From assembly GCA_902789915.1 (NCBI GenBank), contig CADAPW010000026.1, positions 1 to 40,173 of the forward strand: DNA of 40,173 nt, read 5' to 3'. The position numbers and the translations under genes were made by a program. Under the pieces are notes generated by a model. The model searched no databases, was not told where the DNA came from, and was given only the letters and a program-made list of their open reading frames with translations. Shown here one piece after another: positions 15,676 through 22,947 of this stretch. How positions within the stretch are numbered: position 1 is the first letter of the stretch; every line of letters starts with the position of its first letter. This DNA is from an uncultured Bacteroidia bacterium. GTDB lineage: Bacteria; Bacteroidota; Bacteroidia; Bacteroidales; F082.

Positions 15676-15683
15676 TATTTTTG
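15676..15683 (+). promoter_or_regulatory. -7 box of the DUF4143 ATPase gene
   Basis: TATTTTTG followed by CAcc, 23 nt before the ATG at 15707. No TTTG is present 19-21 nt upstream; repeat copy four occupies that place, so expression may depend on a factor bound to the repeats. The box lies inside an upstream frame extension from 15653, which rules that start out. Confidence 0.6.
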
Positions 15684-15706
15684 CACCCAATAAAAGCGTT
15701 ATAATA

Positions 15707-17035
15707 ATGGTAGCAAAAACAAAAGAACCTGTAGTGATTGACAAACGAACGCTAGAAGTTGTGCTTACCGACCAACAACAAGAATTGGAGGCCAAACGAA
15801 AAGATGTTTTATGTCACCGAGCGGAAGAGCAACTCATCGACTTGAAAAGCACTCAGGCACAAGTAGTTATTGGCGTGCGAAGAAGCGGAAAGTCGACATT
15901 ATGCTTTCAAGCATTGGAAAACGCAGGAGTAAGATATGCTTTCGTTGATTTCGATGACGAACGTTTGGCTGGCATTGAAGCCAAGCAACTGAATGACATA
16001 TTAGAAATTCTTTACAAGGTTTATGGCGACTTTGAATATCTGTTTCTTGATGAAATCCAAGACGTTGAAGGCTGGCATTTGTTTGTCAACCGGATGCTGA
16101 GAACCAAAATGCATGTCATTATAACCGGCTCAAATGCCAAATTGCTAAGTGGAGAACTTGCCACCCACCTTTCGGGACGCGCGAAGGAAATACACCTGTA
16201 CCCATTTTCTTTTGCCGAATATTGCACTATCAATACTATAGATACAGTCCTGAAAACCACAAAGGCCGAAGGACACAGGCGTGCAGCGTTTGATGAATAC
16301 ATGAAAGATGGAGGATTCCCTGAATTGCTGAATATCAGCGACAAACGCACCTATGTAAACGACTTGGTGGGCAACATCCTAAAAAGAGACATCGAAAGAC
16401 GTTATAAGATTTCATACAAGGAAGCCTTCGAACAATTGACCCACCACCTTTTGAATGTGTCGCCTACACAAATCGTTGTCTCCAACCTAACAGAAGAGTT
16501 CCATATCAAATCGGAACATACTGTCAAAAACTATGTGTCATACCTTCGACAAGCTTTCCTGCTCATTGGAATAAAGAAGTATTCCCGAAAAAGCAAGATA
16601 CGCGTTTCGCAAGAGAAAGTATATCCAGTAGATGTGGCCATGATGAATCGACGCGAGAATGCATTCGCTGGCGAAAACCTTGGATGGAGATTAGAAACGG
16701 TTGTCCTCATCCACCTGCTTCGCCAATGCAAAATCAATGGGTGGGATTTGTATTACCTCAGCGAACGCTCTGGAGAGTGTGATTTCTTGGTATGCAATGG
16801 CAACAATGTCTTACAAGCCATTCAGGTTTCATACGATATTTCAGTGGAAAAGACACGCAAACGCGAGATTAACGGATTGATACTGGCCAACAAAATGAGC
16901 GGATGTAACAATCTGCTTCTATTGACCGACCACGATTACAATGAAATAGAGCAAAACGGACTTCCTATTAGGATTAGACCAGTATATGAGTGGTGTCTTC
17001 ATGCTGATCCAATAGGATTCGACCCTATTGCCTGA
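15707..17035 (+). CDS. AAA_14/DUF4143 ATPase
   Basis: A 442-residue ATPase of the AAA_14 plus DUF4143 type common in Bacteroidales. It shows Walker A GVRRSGKST, Walker B YLFLDEIQD, a sensor-like VIITGSNAKLLS, and the LSGRAKEIHLYPFSFAEY segment typical of the family. The DUF4143 part includes the DFLVCNGNN region, which has restriction-endonuclease-like strand order (E-C-D-F), though its catalytic completeness is uncertain. The role of these proteins is not established; they are often in mobile or defence-rich DNA. Four direct repeats precede the promoter. A decayed relative lies at 26539-27120. It is the last plus-strand gene of the island, followed by a broken exonuclease gene after 15 nt. 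Confidence 0.85.
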   Translation: MVAKTKEPVVIDKRTLEVVLTDQQQELEAKRKDVLCHRAEEQLIDLKSTQAQVVIGVRRSGKSTLCFQALENAGVRYAFVDFDDERLAGIEAKQLNDILEILYKVYGDFEYLFLDEIQDVEGWHLFVNRMLRTKMHVIITGSNAKLLSGELATHLSGRAKEIHLYPFSFAEYCTINTIDTVLKTTKAEGHRRAAFDEYMKDGGFPELLNISDKRTYVNDLVGNILKRDIERRYKISYKEAFEQLTHHLLNVSPTQIVVSNLTEEFHIKSEHTVKNYVSYLRQAFLLIGIKKYSRKSKIRVSQEKVYPVDVAMMNRRENAFAGENLGWRLETVVLIHLLRQCKINGWDLYYLSERSGECDFLVCNGNNVLQAIQVSYDISVEKTRKREINGLILANKMSGCNNLLLLTDHDYNEIEQNGLPIRIRPVYEWCLHADPIGFDPIA

Positions 17036-17050
17036 TAACTGAAAAAAAAC

Positions 17051-17465
17051 ATGAACTCCTTCGCCGCCATAGACTTCGAGACCGCCAACAACGAGCGCAC
17101 CAGCGTGTGCAGCGTCGGCGTGGTGATCGTGAAAGAAGGCGAGTTCGTGGGACACTGAGGATGCGCCTGTGTTTCCATACGTATGGCAAAAGATTGAGCC
17201 GCTTATCGAAGGTCTGCCTCTCGTGGCCCACAATAGCCCTTTCGACGAAGGATGCCTCAAAGCCGTGATGCGCTGCTACCAGATGGATTACCCCGACTAT
17301 CAGTTCTACTGCACCTGTCGCGCCTCGCGCAAACACTTCGGAAAGCTGCTGCCCAACCACCAGCTGCACACCGTAGCGGCAGCCTGCGGCTTCAATTTGG
17401 TCAACCACCATAACGCTTTGGCCGATGCCGAGGCTTGCGCTTGGATTGCACGAGAGATTTTGTAA
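17051..17465 (+). pseudogene. DnaQ-like 3'-5' exonuclease with internal deletion
   Basis: The gene starts well: ATG 17051, FAAIDFETAN with the Exo I Asp and Glu, then SVCSVGVVIVKEGEF, but meets a TGA at 17156. A second frame carries the rest, from DTEDAPVFPYVW through Exo II (VAHNSPFDEG), LPNHQLHTVAAACGF and Exo III (NALADAEACA) to 17465. Compared with the usual ~165-190-residue RNase T/DnaQ-like proteins of Bacteroidales, about 30 codons between the first and second blocks are missing, with a frame change at 17150-17157. All catalytic motifs remain, so the loss is recent or an assembly error. Confidence 0.8.
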
Positions 17466-17470
17466 TTCAA

Positions 17471-17506
17471 TTCGGAATTTACTGTAATTTTGCAGAAAAT
17501 TCCGAA
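17471..17506 (+). promoter_or_regulatory. Carbonic anhydrase promoter flanked by a perfect inverted repeat
   Basis: TTCGGAATTT (17471-17480) and AAATTCCGAA (17497-17506) are perfect 10-bp inverted repeats separated by 16 nt, which contain the -7 octamer TAATTTTG (17485-17492). A TTTG at 17459-17462 is a -33 candidate at 22-nt spacing and overlaps the end of the exonuclease pseudogene. The dyad is placed like a repressor operator across the start site. Confidence 0.6.
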
Positions 17507-17513
17507 TAAGACT

Positions 17514-18062
17514 ATGAAAACAGATTCAAAACAAGCCTTAGACCTACTCAAAGAAGGTAACGCCCGGTTTGTTTCAGGAGCATTGGCACAAAAAGACGAC
17601 TATACAACACTGCGAGGGAAACTCAGCACCGGCCAACATCCCTTTGCAGCGGTCCTCTGCTGCTCCGACAGCCGCGTGGCACCCGAAATCATCTTCGACC
17701 AAAAGCTTGGCGACCTTTTCGTCATCCGCAATGCCGGTAACGTCATCGACAAACACGTTCTCGGTTCCATTGAATATGCCGTGGAGCATCTAGGCACCTC
17801 CTTGGTCGTGGTCATGGGCCATTCTTGTTGCGGCGCAGTCACCGCCACCCACTTAGGCGAGGCCTTGCCCGACAACATCATGGCCATCGCCAGACGCATC
17901 AAGCCCTCCATTAACACCTCGGACGGCATCGACGACAATGCCCGCCGTCACGCGGCAAGGATGACGAAATTGATACAGCGCGACCCCATCGTCAAGCACC
18001 TGAACGCACAAGTGGTGTCGGCTTTCTATGACCTCCAAAGTGGAAAAGTGGAATGGCTGTAA
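17514..18062 (+). CDS. Beta-class carbonic anhydrase
   Basis: A 182-residue cytoplasmic zinc enzyme that interconverts CO2 and bicarbonate. It has the beta-class ligands: Cys50 with the Asp52-Arg54 dyad in CCSDSRVAPE, and His103 plus Cys106 in GHSCCGAV. FVIRNAGN is another family block. Length is slightly short but normal for bacterial beta enzymes. The ATG at 17514 was chosen because the promoter octamer lies upstream of it and an in-frame TTG at 17490 is part of that octamer. Bicarbonate supply supports carboxylation reactions important in succinate-producing anaerobes. It stands as a single gene; the next gene has its own promoter. Confidence 0.95.
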   Translation: MKTDSKQALDLLKEGNARFVSGALAQKDDYTTLRGKLSTGQHPFAAVLCCSDSRVAPEIIFDQKLGDLFVIRNAGNVIDKHVLGSIEYAVEHLGTSLVVVMGHSCCGAVTATHLGEALPDNIMAIARRIKPSINTSDGIDDNARRHAARMTKLIQRDPIVKHLNAQVVSAFYDLQSGKVEWL

Positions 18063-18074
18063 CGAGGTTTTCAC

Positions 18075-18082
18075 TATATTTG
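18075..18082 (+). promoter_or_regulatory. -7 box of the amidohydrolase gene
   Basis: TATATTTG followed by CC, 28 nt before ATG 18111 and just after the carbonic anhydrase stop. No convincing -33 TTTG. Its closeness to ATG 18111 argues that 18111 was the original start, with the repeat at 18157 inserted later. Confidence 0.55.
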
Positions 18083-18110
18083 CCATTTCATTTACCAAAA
18101 ATACAAAACA

Positions 18111-19844
18111 ATGAAAATACTTGTAAAACAAACCATTAAAAATATCGCCACACGCATGTCATACCGAACCTTTCTGCCCATAGATTTCTTCGGCTTACAG
18201 CCTCGAAATGACATAGGCAGAAAGGTAAGCGTATCTATGCCTTTAGTAGTTTTCTCTTTAATCCTGACCTTTATGACTGCCTGCAACCAAAAAACACCCG
18301 TTGACCTTATTGTCCACAATGCCAATATCTATACCGTCGACAAAGACTTCTCCAAAGCCCAAGCCTTTGCCGTGAAAGACGGTAAGTTTGTCGCCGTCGG
18401 TGACGAAGAGACCATCATGCGCCAATACGCCGCCAAGGAAACCATCGATGCCCAAGGCGACGCGGTGTATCCCGGCTTCATGGACGGGCACAGCCACTTC
18501 ACGGGCTATGGTGAGAACCTCGTCCGCTGGGCCGACTTGAAAGGCTGCCGCTCCTACGACGAAGTCATCGATCGCCTCAAGGTGCACGACAGCCTCTACC
18601 CTGCCGAATGGCTCTTGGGTCGCGGCTGGGACCAGAACCTCTGGGAAGTGGCCGAGTTCCCCGATAACGAAAGACTTGCAGAGGTCTTCCCAAACAAGAA
18701 AGTCCTGCTGACCCGCGTGGATGGTCACGCCGTGCTGGTCTCCAAGGAGGTTCTTGCATTAGCCGACATCGATGCGAACACGAAGATGGATGGCGGCATG
18801 GCTATCGTCAAAGAAGGTCGTTGCACAGGTGTGCTGTTGGACAACCTCGCTGATGCCGCCAAGGCCTTGGTGCCTAAGATGGAGACCGTTCAGAGCATTC
18901 AAGCCCTACTCAAGGCGCAAGAGAACTGCATGGCCGTCGGTCTGACCAGCGTCACCGATGCAGGACAAGACATCGCCACGATTGAACTTATAGACAGCCT
19001 GCAACAAACTGGACAACTCAAAATGCACGTCAACGCCATGGTCAATCCCGACGACGAAACGATGGACCATTTCATGCGTCAAGGTGTCATCGACAAGGAA
19101 AGGCTCACCGTCCGCAGCGTGAAGATCTACGCTGACGGCGCCTTAGGCTCACGCGGTGCCAAACTGCTTGAACCTTACACCGATGACCCGACCAACGACG
19201 GCTTGATACTGGAAAGCGACGAGTTCTACCGTCATGTCTGCCAAAAGGCATACGATGCTAGCTATCAAGTGTGCTGCCATGCCATCGGCGACGGCGGCGT
19301 GCACCATATTTTGGACATCTTTTCGGAATACCTGAAAGGCAAAAATGATTTACGCTGGCGCATCGAGCACTCTCAAACGGTTGCTGACGCGGACTTCCAA
19401 CGCTTTGGTGAATTCTCTGTCATCCCTTCCATTCAAACCACCCACTGCACCTCCGACATGGACTGGGCCGATGAGCGTCTCGGCGAACGAATCAAAAACG
19501 CATACGCATACCAACAGTTGTTGCAGCAAAACGGTTGGGTCATCAACGGCACCGACTTCCCCATCGAGGACATCAGCCCCATTTATACCTTCTATGCCGC
19601 TGTGGCCCGTAAGCACTTGGACGGCACGCCTGCCGAGGGTTTCCAAATGGAGAACGCCCTCACTCGCGAACAAGCCTTGCGTTCCATCACGATATGGGTG
19701 GCCAAGGGTTGCTTCCTTGAAGGTCGCAAAGGCAGCATCGAAGTCGGTAAAGACGCTGATTTCGTGATTCTTGACCGCGATATTATGACCATTGCAGAAA
19801 GCGAAATCCCCACGACCAAAGTGAAGATGTGCCACATTCACTAA
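18111..19844 (+). CDS. YtcJ-like amidohydrolase lipoprotein with a repeat-derived N-terminal extension
   Basis: A 577-residue member of the amidohydrolase_3 (YtcJ-like) family, metal-dependent hydrolases of amides or related bonds; the true substrate is unknown. It shows the metal-binding MDGHSHF motif, CCHAIGDGGVH, WRIEHSQ and GTDFPIE, all expected. A lipoprotein signal (VVFSLILTFMTAC) predicts envelope attachment, but it begins about 42 residues into the frame, at ATG 18237. Residues about 16-35 come from a palindromic repeat (18157-18213) that reads through in frame. Translation may start at 18111 (close to the promoter) or at 18237 (normal signal peptide). Only a start at 18237 gives an ordinary n-region. 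Confidence in family high, in start low. Confidence 0.88.
   Translation: MKILVKQTIKNIATRMSYRTFLPIDFFGLQPRNDIGRKVSVSMPLVVFSLILTFMTACNQKTPVDLIVHNANIYTVDKDFSKAQAFAVKDGKFVAVGDEETIMRQYAAKETIDAQGDAVYPGFMDGHSHFTGYGENLVRWADLKGCRSYDEVIDRLKVHDSLYPAEWLLGRGWDQNLWEVAEFPDNERLAEVFPNKKVLLTRVDGHAVLVSKEVLALADIDANTKMDGGMAIVKEGRCTGVLLDNLADAAKALVPKMETVQSIQALLKAQENCMAVGLTSVTDAGQDIATIELIDSLQQTGQLKMHVNAMVNPDDETMDHFMRQGVIDKERLTVRSVKIYADGALGSRGAKLLEPYTDDPTNDGLILESDEFYRHVCQKAYDASYQVCCHAIGDGGVHHILDIFSEYLKGKNDLRWRIEHSQTVADADFQRFGEFSVIPSIQTTHCTSDMDWADERLGERIKNAYAYQQLLQQNGWVINGTDFPIEDISPIYTFYAAVARKHLDGTPAEGFQMENALTREQALRSITIWVAKGCFLEGRKGSIEVGKDADFVILDRDIMTIAESEIPTTKVKMCHIH
18157..18213. repeat. REP-like element inside the amidohydrolase 5' end
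   Basis: Ends are the inverted pair TGTCAT and ATGACA; inside are a GGCT/AGCC mini-hairpin and, on the minus strand, the strings GTCATTTCGAGGC and AGAAATCT. These resemble intergenic repeats I have seen in Bacteroidetes genomes. A 10-bp string CCTTTCTGCC (18169-18178) recurs inverted at 18216-18225 just outside the element. The whole is in frame and translated if the upstream start is used. Confidence 0.55.
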
Positions 19845-19860
19845 CCCAACCTAAAACCTT

Positions 19861-22296
19861 ATGGAAAACCCTGCCGAATTCGACTATATCTTCATCAAAG
19901 ACGCGACTGAGAATAACCTGAAACACGTCACCGTCAAGATTCCAAAACGGCAAATCACCGTGGTGACGGGCGTGTCGGGGTCGGGAAAGTCATCGTTGGT
20001 GCTGGATACCATCGCAGCCAAGTCGCGACGGGAGTTGAATGACACTTTTCCATCGTTTACGCAACAATATTTGCCCAAATATGGCCGTCCGCATGTGAGC
20101 GACATTGAGAATCTGCCCATTGCTATCGTTATTGAGCAAAGGAAGCCCACATCAAACTCACGCTCTACGGTAGGCACCTACACGGACATTTATGCCCTGT
20201 TGCGTCTGTTGTTCTCACGCATCGGGCAGCCTTTCGTCGGCTATTCCGACGCCTTCTCGTTCAACCATCCTTCAGGGAGTTGTCCGCGCTGTGCTGGATT
20301 AGGCGAAATCCGTGAGTTGGACATCCACAAGCTCGTCGACTTCGACAAGTCGCTTAACGATGAGGACACCATCCACTACATCGCCTTCGGCAAGGGCGGC
20401 TGGCGCTGGATCCGTTATGCCCATAGTGGCCTCTTCGACCTCGACAAGAAGATCAAGGACTACACTCCTGAGGAGCTTGACTTATTCCTCAACTCTCCGC
20501 AAATCAAGCTGAAGAATCCGCCGTCGAACTGGCCAAAGAGCGCCAAATACGAAGGCCTCATCCCGCGCATGTACCGCAGCATCATCAACTCGGAGGAAGG
20601 TCTGCTCCATGCTGCCGTGCTCAACCCCATGCTGACCATGGGTACTTGTCCCGACTGCGGCGGCACCCGACTCAACGAGAAGATACGCTCCTGCAAAATT
20701 AAAGGCATAAACATCGCAGAGGTGACCGCCATGAGCATCGCCGACTGCCGTCAGTGGATGGAAACCGTCGACAATCCTTTGGCCGAAGACATCAAACGCG
20801 CCACCATCGAAAGGCTGGCTGCCTTGGAAGAAATCGGTCTCGGCTACCTCACCCTCGACCGCGCCATCGGCACGCTCTCGGGCGGTGAGGCGCAACGCTG
20901 CAAGATTGCCAAATACATCAACTCGCCCCTCTCCGACGTGATGTATATCCTCGACGAGCCTAGTGTAGGCCTCCACAACCACGACATCCTACTCATGCAG
21001 AAGTCAGTACAAAAACTGAAAAACCACGGCAACACTGTCATCCTCGTGGAACACCACAAGGACATGATCAAAATCGCCGACCATATCATCGACATGGGCC
21101 CAGGTGCAGGCATGAAAGGCGGTGAAATCGTCTTCGAAGGGAGCTACGAAGAACTATTGCAAAGCCAAACACTGACAGGCATTTCGCTCAGTGCAACGAG
21201 TTCCATTAAGGAACAAGTTCGTCAACCCAAGTCGTTTTTCCATTTAGAGAACGTCAGTTTACATAACATCAAAAACCTGACAGTGGATTTGCCTTTAGGC
21301 GTGATGTGCGGCATCGCAGGCGTTGCTGGCTCGGGCAAAAGCTCGCTGATGGAGTGCTTTGTAAAAAATGTTGAATCGTTGAATGTTGAATTGTTGAACT
21401 GTTCTAACAACAACAGATCAACAATTAAACAATTAAACAACTCAACAATTCAACCATCAGACATCGTCTACATCAGTCAGAAAAACATTGGCATCAGCCT
21501 GCGCTCCACCCCCGCCACTTATCTCGACGTGGCCGACGACATCCGCAAACTCTTCGCCAAAGTGAACAAGACCAAGGCTGACCTGTTCTCCTTCAACGGC
21601 AAGGGCGGTTGTCCTGTATGCCAAGGCAAGGGCGTCATCGTCAGCGATATGGCCTTCATGGACGCCATCGAGACCACCTGCGAGGCTTGTGGCGGACTGC
21701 GCTATAGCAACGAGGTCTTATCTTATAAGGTCAACGGCATGAACATCGCCGAGGTGATGGATATGACCGCCAACAAAGCCTCCGAGATGTTTGCGGGCAC
21801 TGTCATTGCCGAGAAGCTGGAGCCTTTGAGAAAGGTCGGGTTGGGTTATTTGCATCTGAACCAATCGCTTTCGACCTTATCTGGCGGTGAGTTGCAGCGC
21901 ATCAAGTTGGCCTCTTACCTTGTTGAATCGTTGAATGTTGAAATGACAATTCGACGTAGTCAATCGTTGAACTGTTGCCGCGACAAATCAACAATTAAAC
22001 AGTTAAACACTTCAACACTTCAACATCCCAAAATCTTCATCATGGACGAGCCTTCCGACGGCCTCCACCTCAACGACATCAAGCGCATTCTCGACCTCTT
22101 CGACACTATGGTCGAAGCGGGCAACACCATCTTCCTTATCGAGCATAATCTGGAGATGCTGAAAGCTTGTGACTACCTCGTGGAACTCGGTCCCGGCGGC
22201 GGCGCCATGGGCGGCAAAGTGCTTTTTGAGGGCACGCCGAAGGAGATGTTGGGCTGTAACGAATCTGTTACAGCACCCTATTTGACGGTTCTTTAA
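19861..22296 (+). CDS. UvrA-like ABC ATPase with two repeat-derived insertions
   Basis: An 811-residue UvrA-family protein with two ABC ATPase halves: Walker A GVSGSGKSS and GVAGSGKSS, signatures LSGGEAQR and LSGGELQR, Walker B YILDEPSVGLH and FIMDEPSDGLH. Cys pairs CPRCAG, CPDCGG, CPVCQG and CEACGG mark zinc modules. It is shorter than canonical UvrA (about 940 residues), fitting the UvrA2/DrrC-like class, which is tied to drug tolerance rather than core excision repair; this is inference. Two stretches of about 29 and 35 residues, encoded by TTGAATCGTTGAA-type repeats, sit after the second Walker A and between the second signature and Walker B. Start ATG 19861, 16 nt after the amidohydrolase stop, so probably cotranscribed. 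Confidence 0.88.
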   Translation: MENPAEFDYIFIKDATENNLKHVTVKIPKRQITVVTGVSGSGKSSLVLDTIAAKSRRELNDTFPSFTQQYLPKYGRPHVSDIENLPIAIVIEQRKPTSNSRSTVGTYTDIYALLRLLFSRIGQPFVGYSDAFSFNHPSGSCPRCAGLGEIRELDIHKLVDFDKSLNDEDTIHYIAFGKGGWRWIRYAHSGLFDLDKKIKDYTPEELDLFLNSPQIKLKNPPSNWPKSAKYEGLIPRMYRSIINSEEGLLHAAVLNPMLTMGTCPDCGGTRLNEKIRSCKIKGINIAEVTAMSIADCRQWMETVDNPLAEDIKRATIERLAALEEIGLGYLTLDRAIGTLSGGEAQRCKIAKYINSPLSDVMYILDEPSVGLHNHDILLMQKSVQKLKNHGNTVILVEHHKDMIKIADHIIDMGPGAGMKGGEIVFEGSYEELLQSQTLTGISLSATSSIKEQVRQPKSFFHLENVSLHNIKNLTVDLPLGVMCGIAGVAGSGKSSLMECFVKNVESLNVELLNCSNNNRSTIKQLNNSTIQPSDIVYISQKNIGISLRSTPATYLDVADDIRKLFAKVNKTKADLFSFNGKGGCPVCQGKGVIVSDMAFMDAIETTCEACGGLRYSNEVLSYKVNGMNIAEVMDMTANKASEMFAGTVIAEKLEPLRKVGLGYLHLNQSLSTLSGGELQRIKLASYLVESLNVEMTIRRSQSLNCCRDKSTIKQLNTSTLQHPKIFIMDEPSDGLHLNDIKRILDLFDTMVEAGNTIFLIEHNLEMLKACDYLVELGPGGGAMGGKVLFEGTPKEMLGCNESVTAPYLTVL
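21370..21454. repeat. AT-rich palindromic repeat inside the UvrA-like gene, copy 1
   Basis: Left end GTTGAATCGTTGA (21370-21382) pairs with TCAACAATTCAAC (21442-21454) with one mismatch; between are GTTGAACTGTT and AACAATTAAACAATTAAACA. It stays open in the gene's frame, adding about 29 residues (Asn/Leu/Ser-rich). The second copy at 21922 shares both ends. Confidence 0.75.
21922..22024. repeat. AT-rich palindromic repeat inside the UvrA-like gene, copy 2
   Basis: Begins with the same 21-bp start as copy 1, contains the shared CGTTGAACTGTT and ATCAACAATTAAACA strings, and ends with CACTTCAACACTTCAAC. A middle piece (ATGACAATTCGACGTAGTCA) is unique to this copy. It too keeps the reading frame, adding about 35 residues between the ABC signature and Walker B of the second ATPase half. 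Confidence 0.75.
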
Positions 22297-22346
22297 GCCA
22301 TAGATCCCATGCCACCGCACAGCCCCATGCAGGGATGACATAGCTT
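22297..22346. repeat. Possible degraded REP-like palindrome after the UvrA-like gene
   Basis: GCCATAGATCCC and GGGATGACATAGC form an imperfect inverted pair around TGCCACCGCACAGCCC, which is partly like the GGGCTGTC/GGCAGCC elements at 27121 and 32702. Weak; given as an explanation for the space between stop and terminator. Confidence 0.3.
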
Positions 22347-22371
22347 AAAGAACCTACGCGGTCTTTTTTTT
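22347..22371 (+). terminator. Intrinsic terminator of the UvrA-like gene
   Basis: AAAGAACC and GGTCTTT pair with one bulged A around a TACGC loop, followed directly by a run of eight T. It lies 50 nt after the UvrA-like stop. Confidence 0.6.
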
Positions 22372-22406
22372 GCAATAAAACGGAACACCTTTTCGTTGAA
22401 AAGTTG

Positions 22407-22414
22407 TATATTTG
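22407..22414 (+). promoter_or_regulatory. -7 box of the secreted-protein operon
   Basis: TATATTTG, 47 nt before ATG 22462, is the best -7 match after the terminator. A TTTC at 22391 is too close to be a normal -33 box, so the upstream element is unclear. Confidence 0.5.
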
Positions 22415-22461
22415 TATTTTATACCTATTACATTTTTCCATTTTTCAATTATTAAACAACT

Positions 22462-22947
22462 ATGAAACAACTATTTAGGCACGGATTACTGCTTCTAGTC
22501 CTCACCATAGGAATGGCATGCGGAATGGCGGCACAATCCACACAAATGGTCGTCACCATGAACGACGGCACCGTTCAGACCTACTCCATGATGGAGTCAG
22601 GACGCGTTTATTTTGAGGACAACACCTACCTCGTCATCGAAGAAGGGATCGGAAAAGATGTCGTCAGAATCCCAATGAGCGACATCCGAAAAATCACCTG
22701 CGAAGAGGAAGTCGGCTTGCCCGAAAACCAGGCAGCAGCCATCAGCATCCTGCCCAATCCCGTCCATGACGTCATGATGCTCCATAACCTTGACGGCAAA
22801 CAAACCGTCAGCATCTTCGCCATCGACGGGCGTCTGATGAAAGCCTTTGAAGTTTCGGGCGACGAAGCCATCGACGTCAGCGCTTTCCCCGTTGGCTTAT
22901 ATCTTGTCAGAACGCAATCCAGCACCCTTAAAATGATCAAGCTATGA
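22462..22947 (+). CDS. Small secreted protein with T9SS sorting tail
   Basis: A 161-residue secreted protein. The signal peptide (LLLLVLTIGMACGMAAQ) is followed by a beta-rich domain of about 65 residues (MVVTMNDGTVQTYSM, VYFEDNTYLVIE) seen in many Bacteroidales exported proteins. Then comes a T9SS type A sorting domain from about residue 93, with the markers ILPNPVHD, VSIFAIDGRLMK and FPVGLYLVRT, ending KMIKL. The tail predicts passage through the type IX system and anchoring or release at the surface. Its stop overlaps the start of the next gene by 4 nt (ATGA), so it is the first gene of a two-gene operon and probably works with the large beta-helix protein. Confidence 0.85.
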   Translation: MKQLFRHGLLLLVLTIGMACGMAAQSTQMVVTMNDGTVQTYSMMESGRVYFEDNTYLVIEEGIGKDVVRIPMSDIRKITCEEEVGLPENQAAAISILPNPVHDVMMLHNLDGKQTVSIFAIDGRLMKAFEVSGDEAIDVSAFPVGLYLVRTQSSTLKMIKL

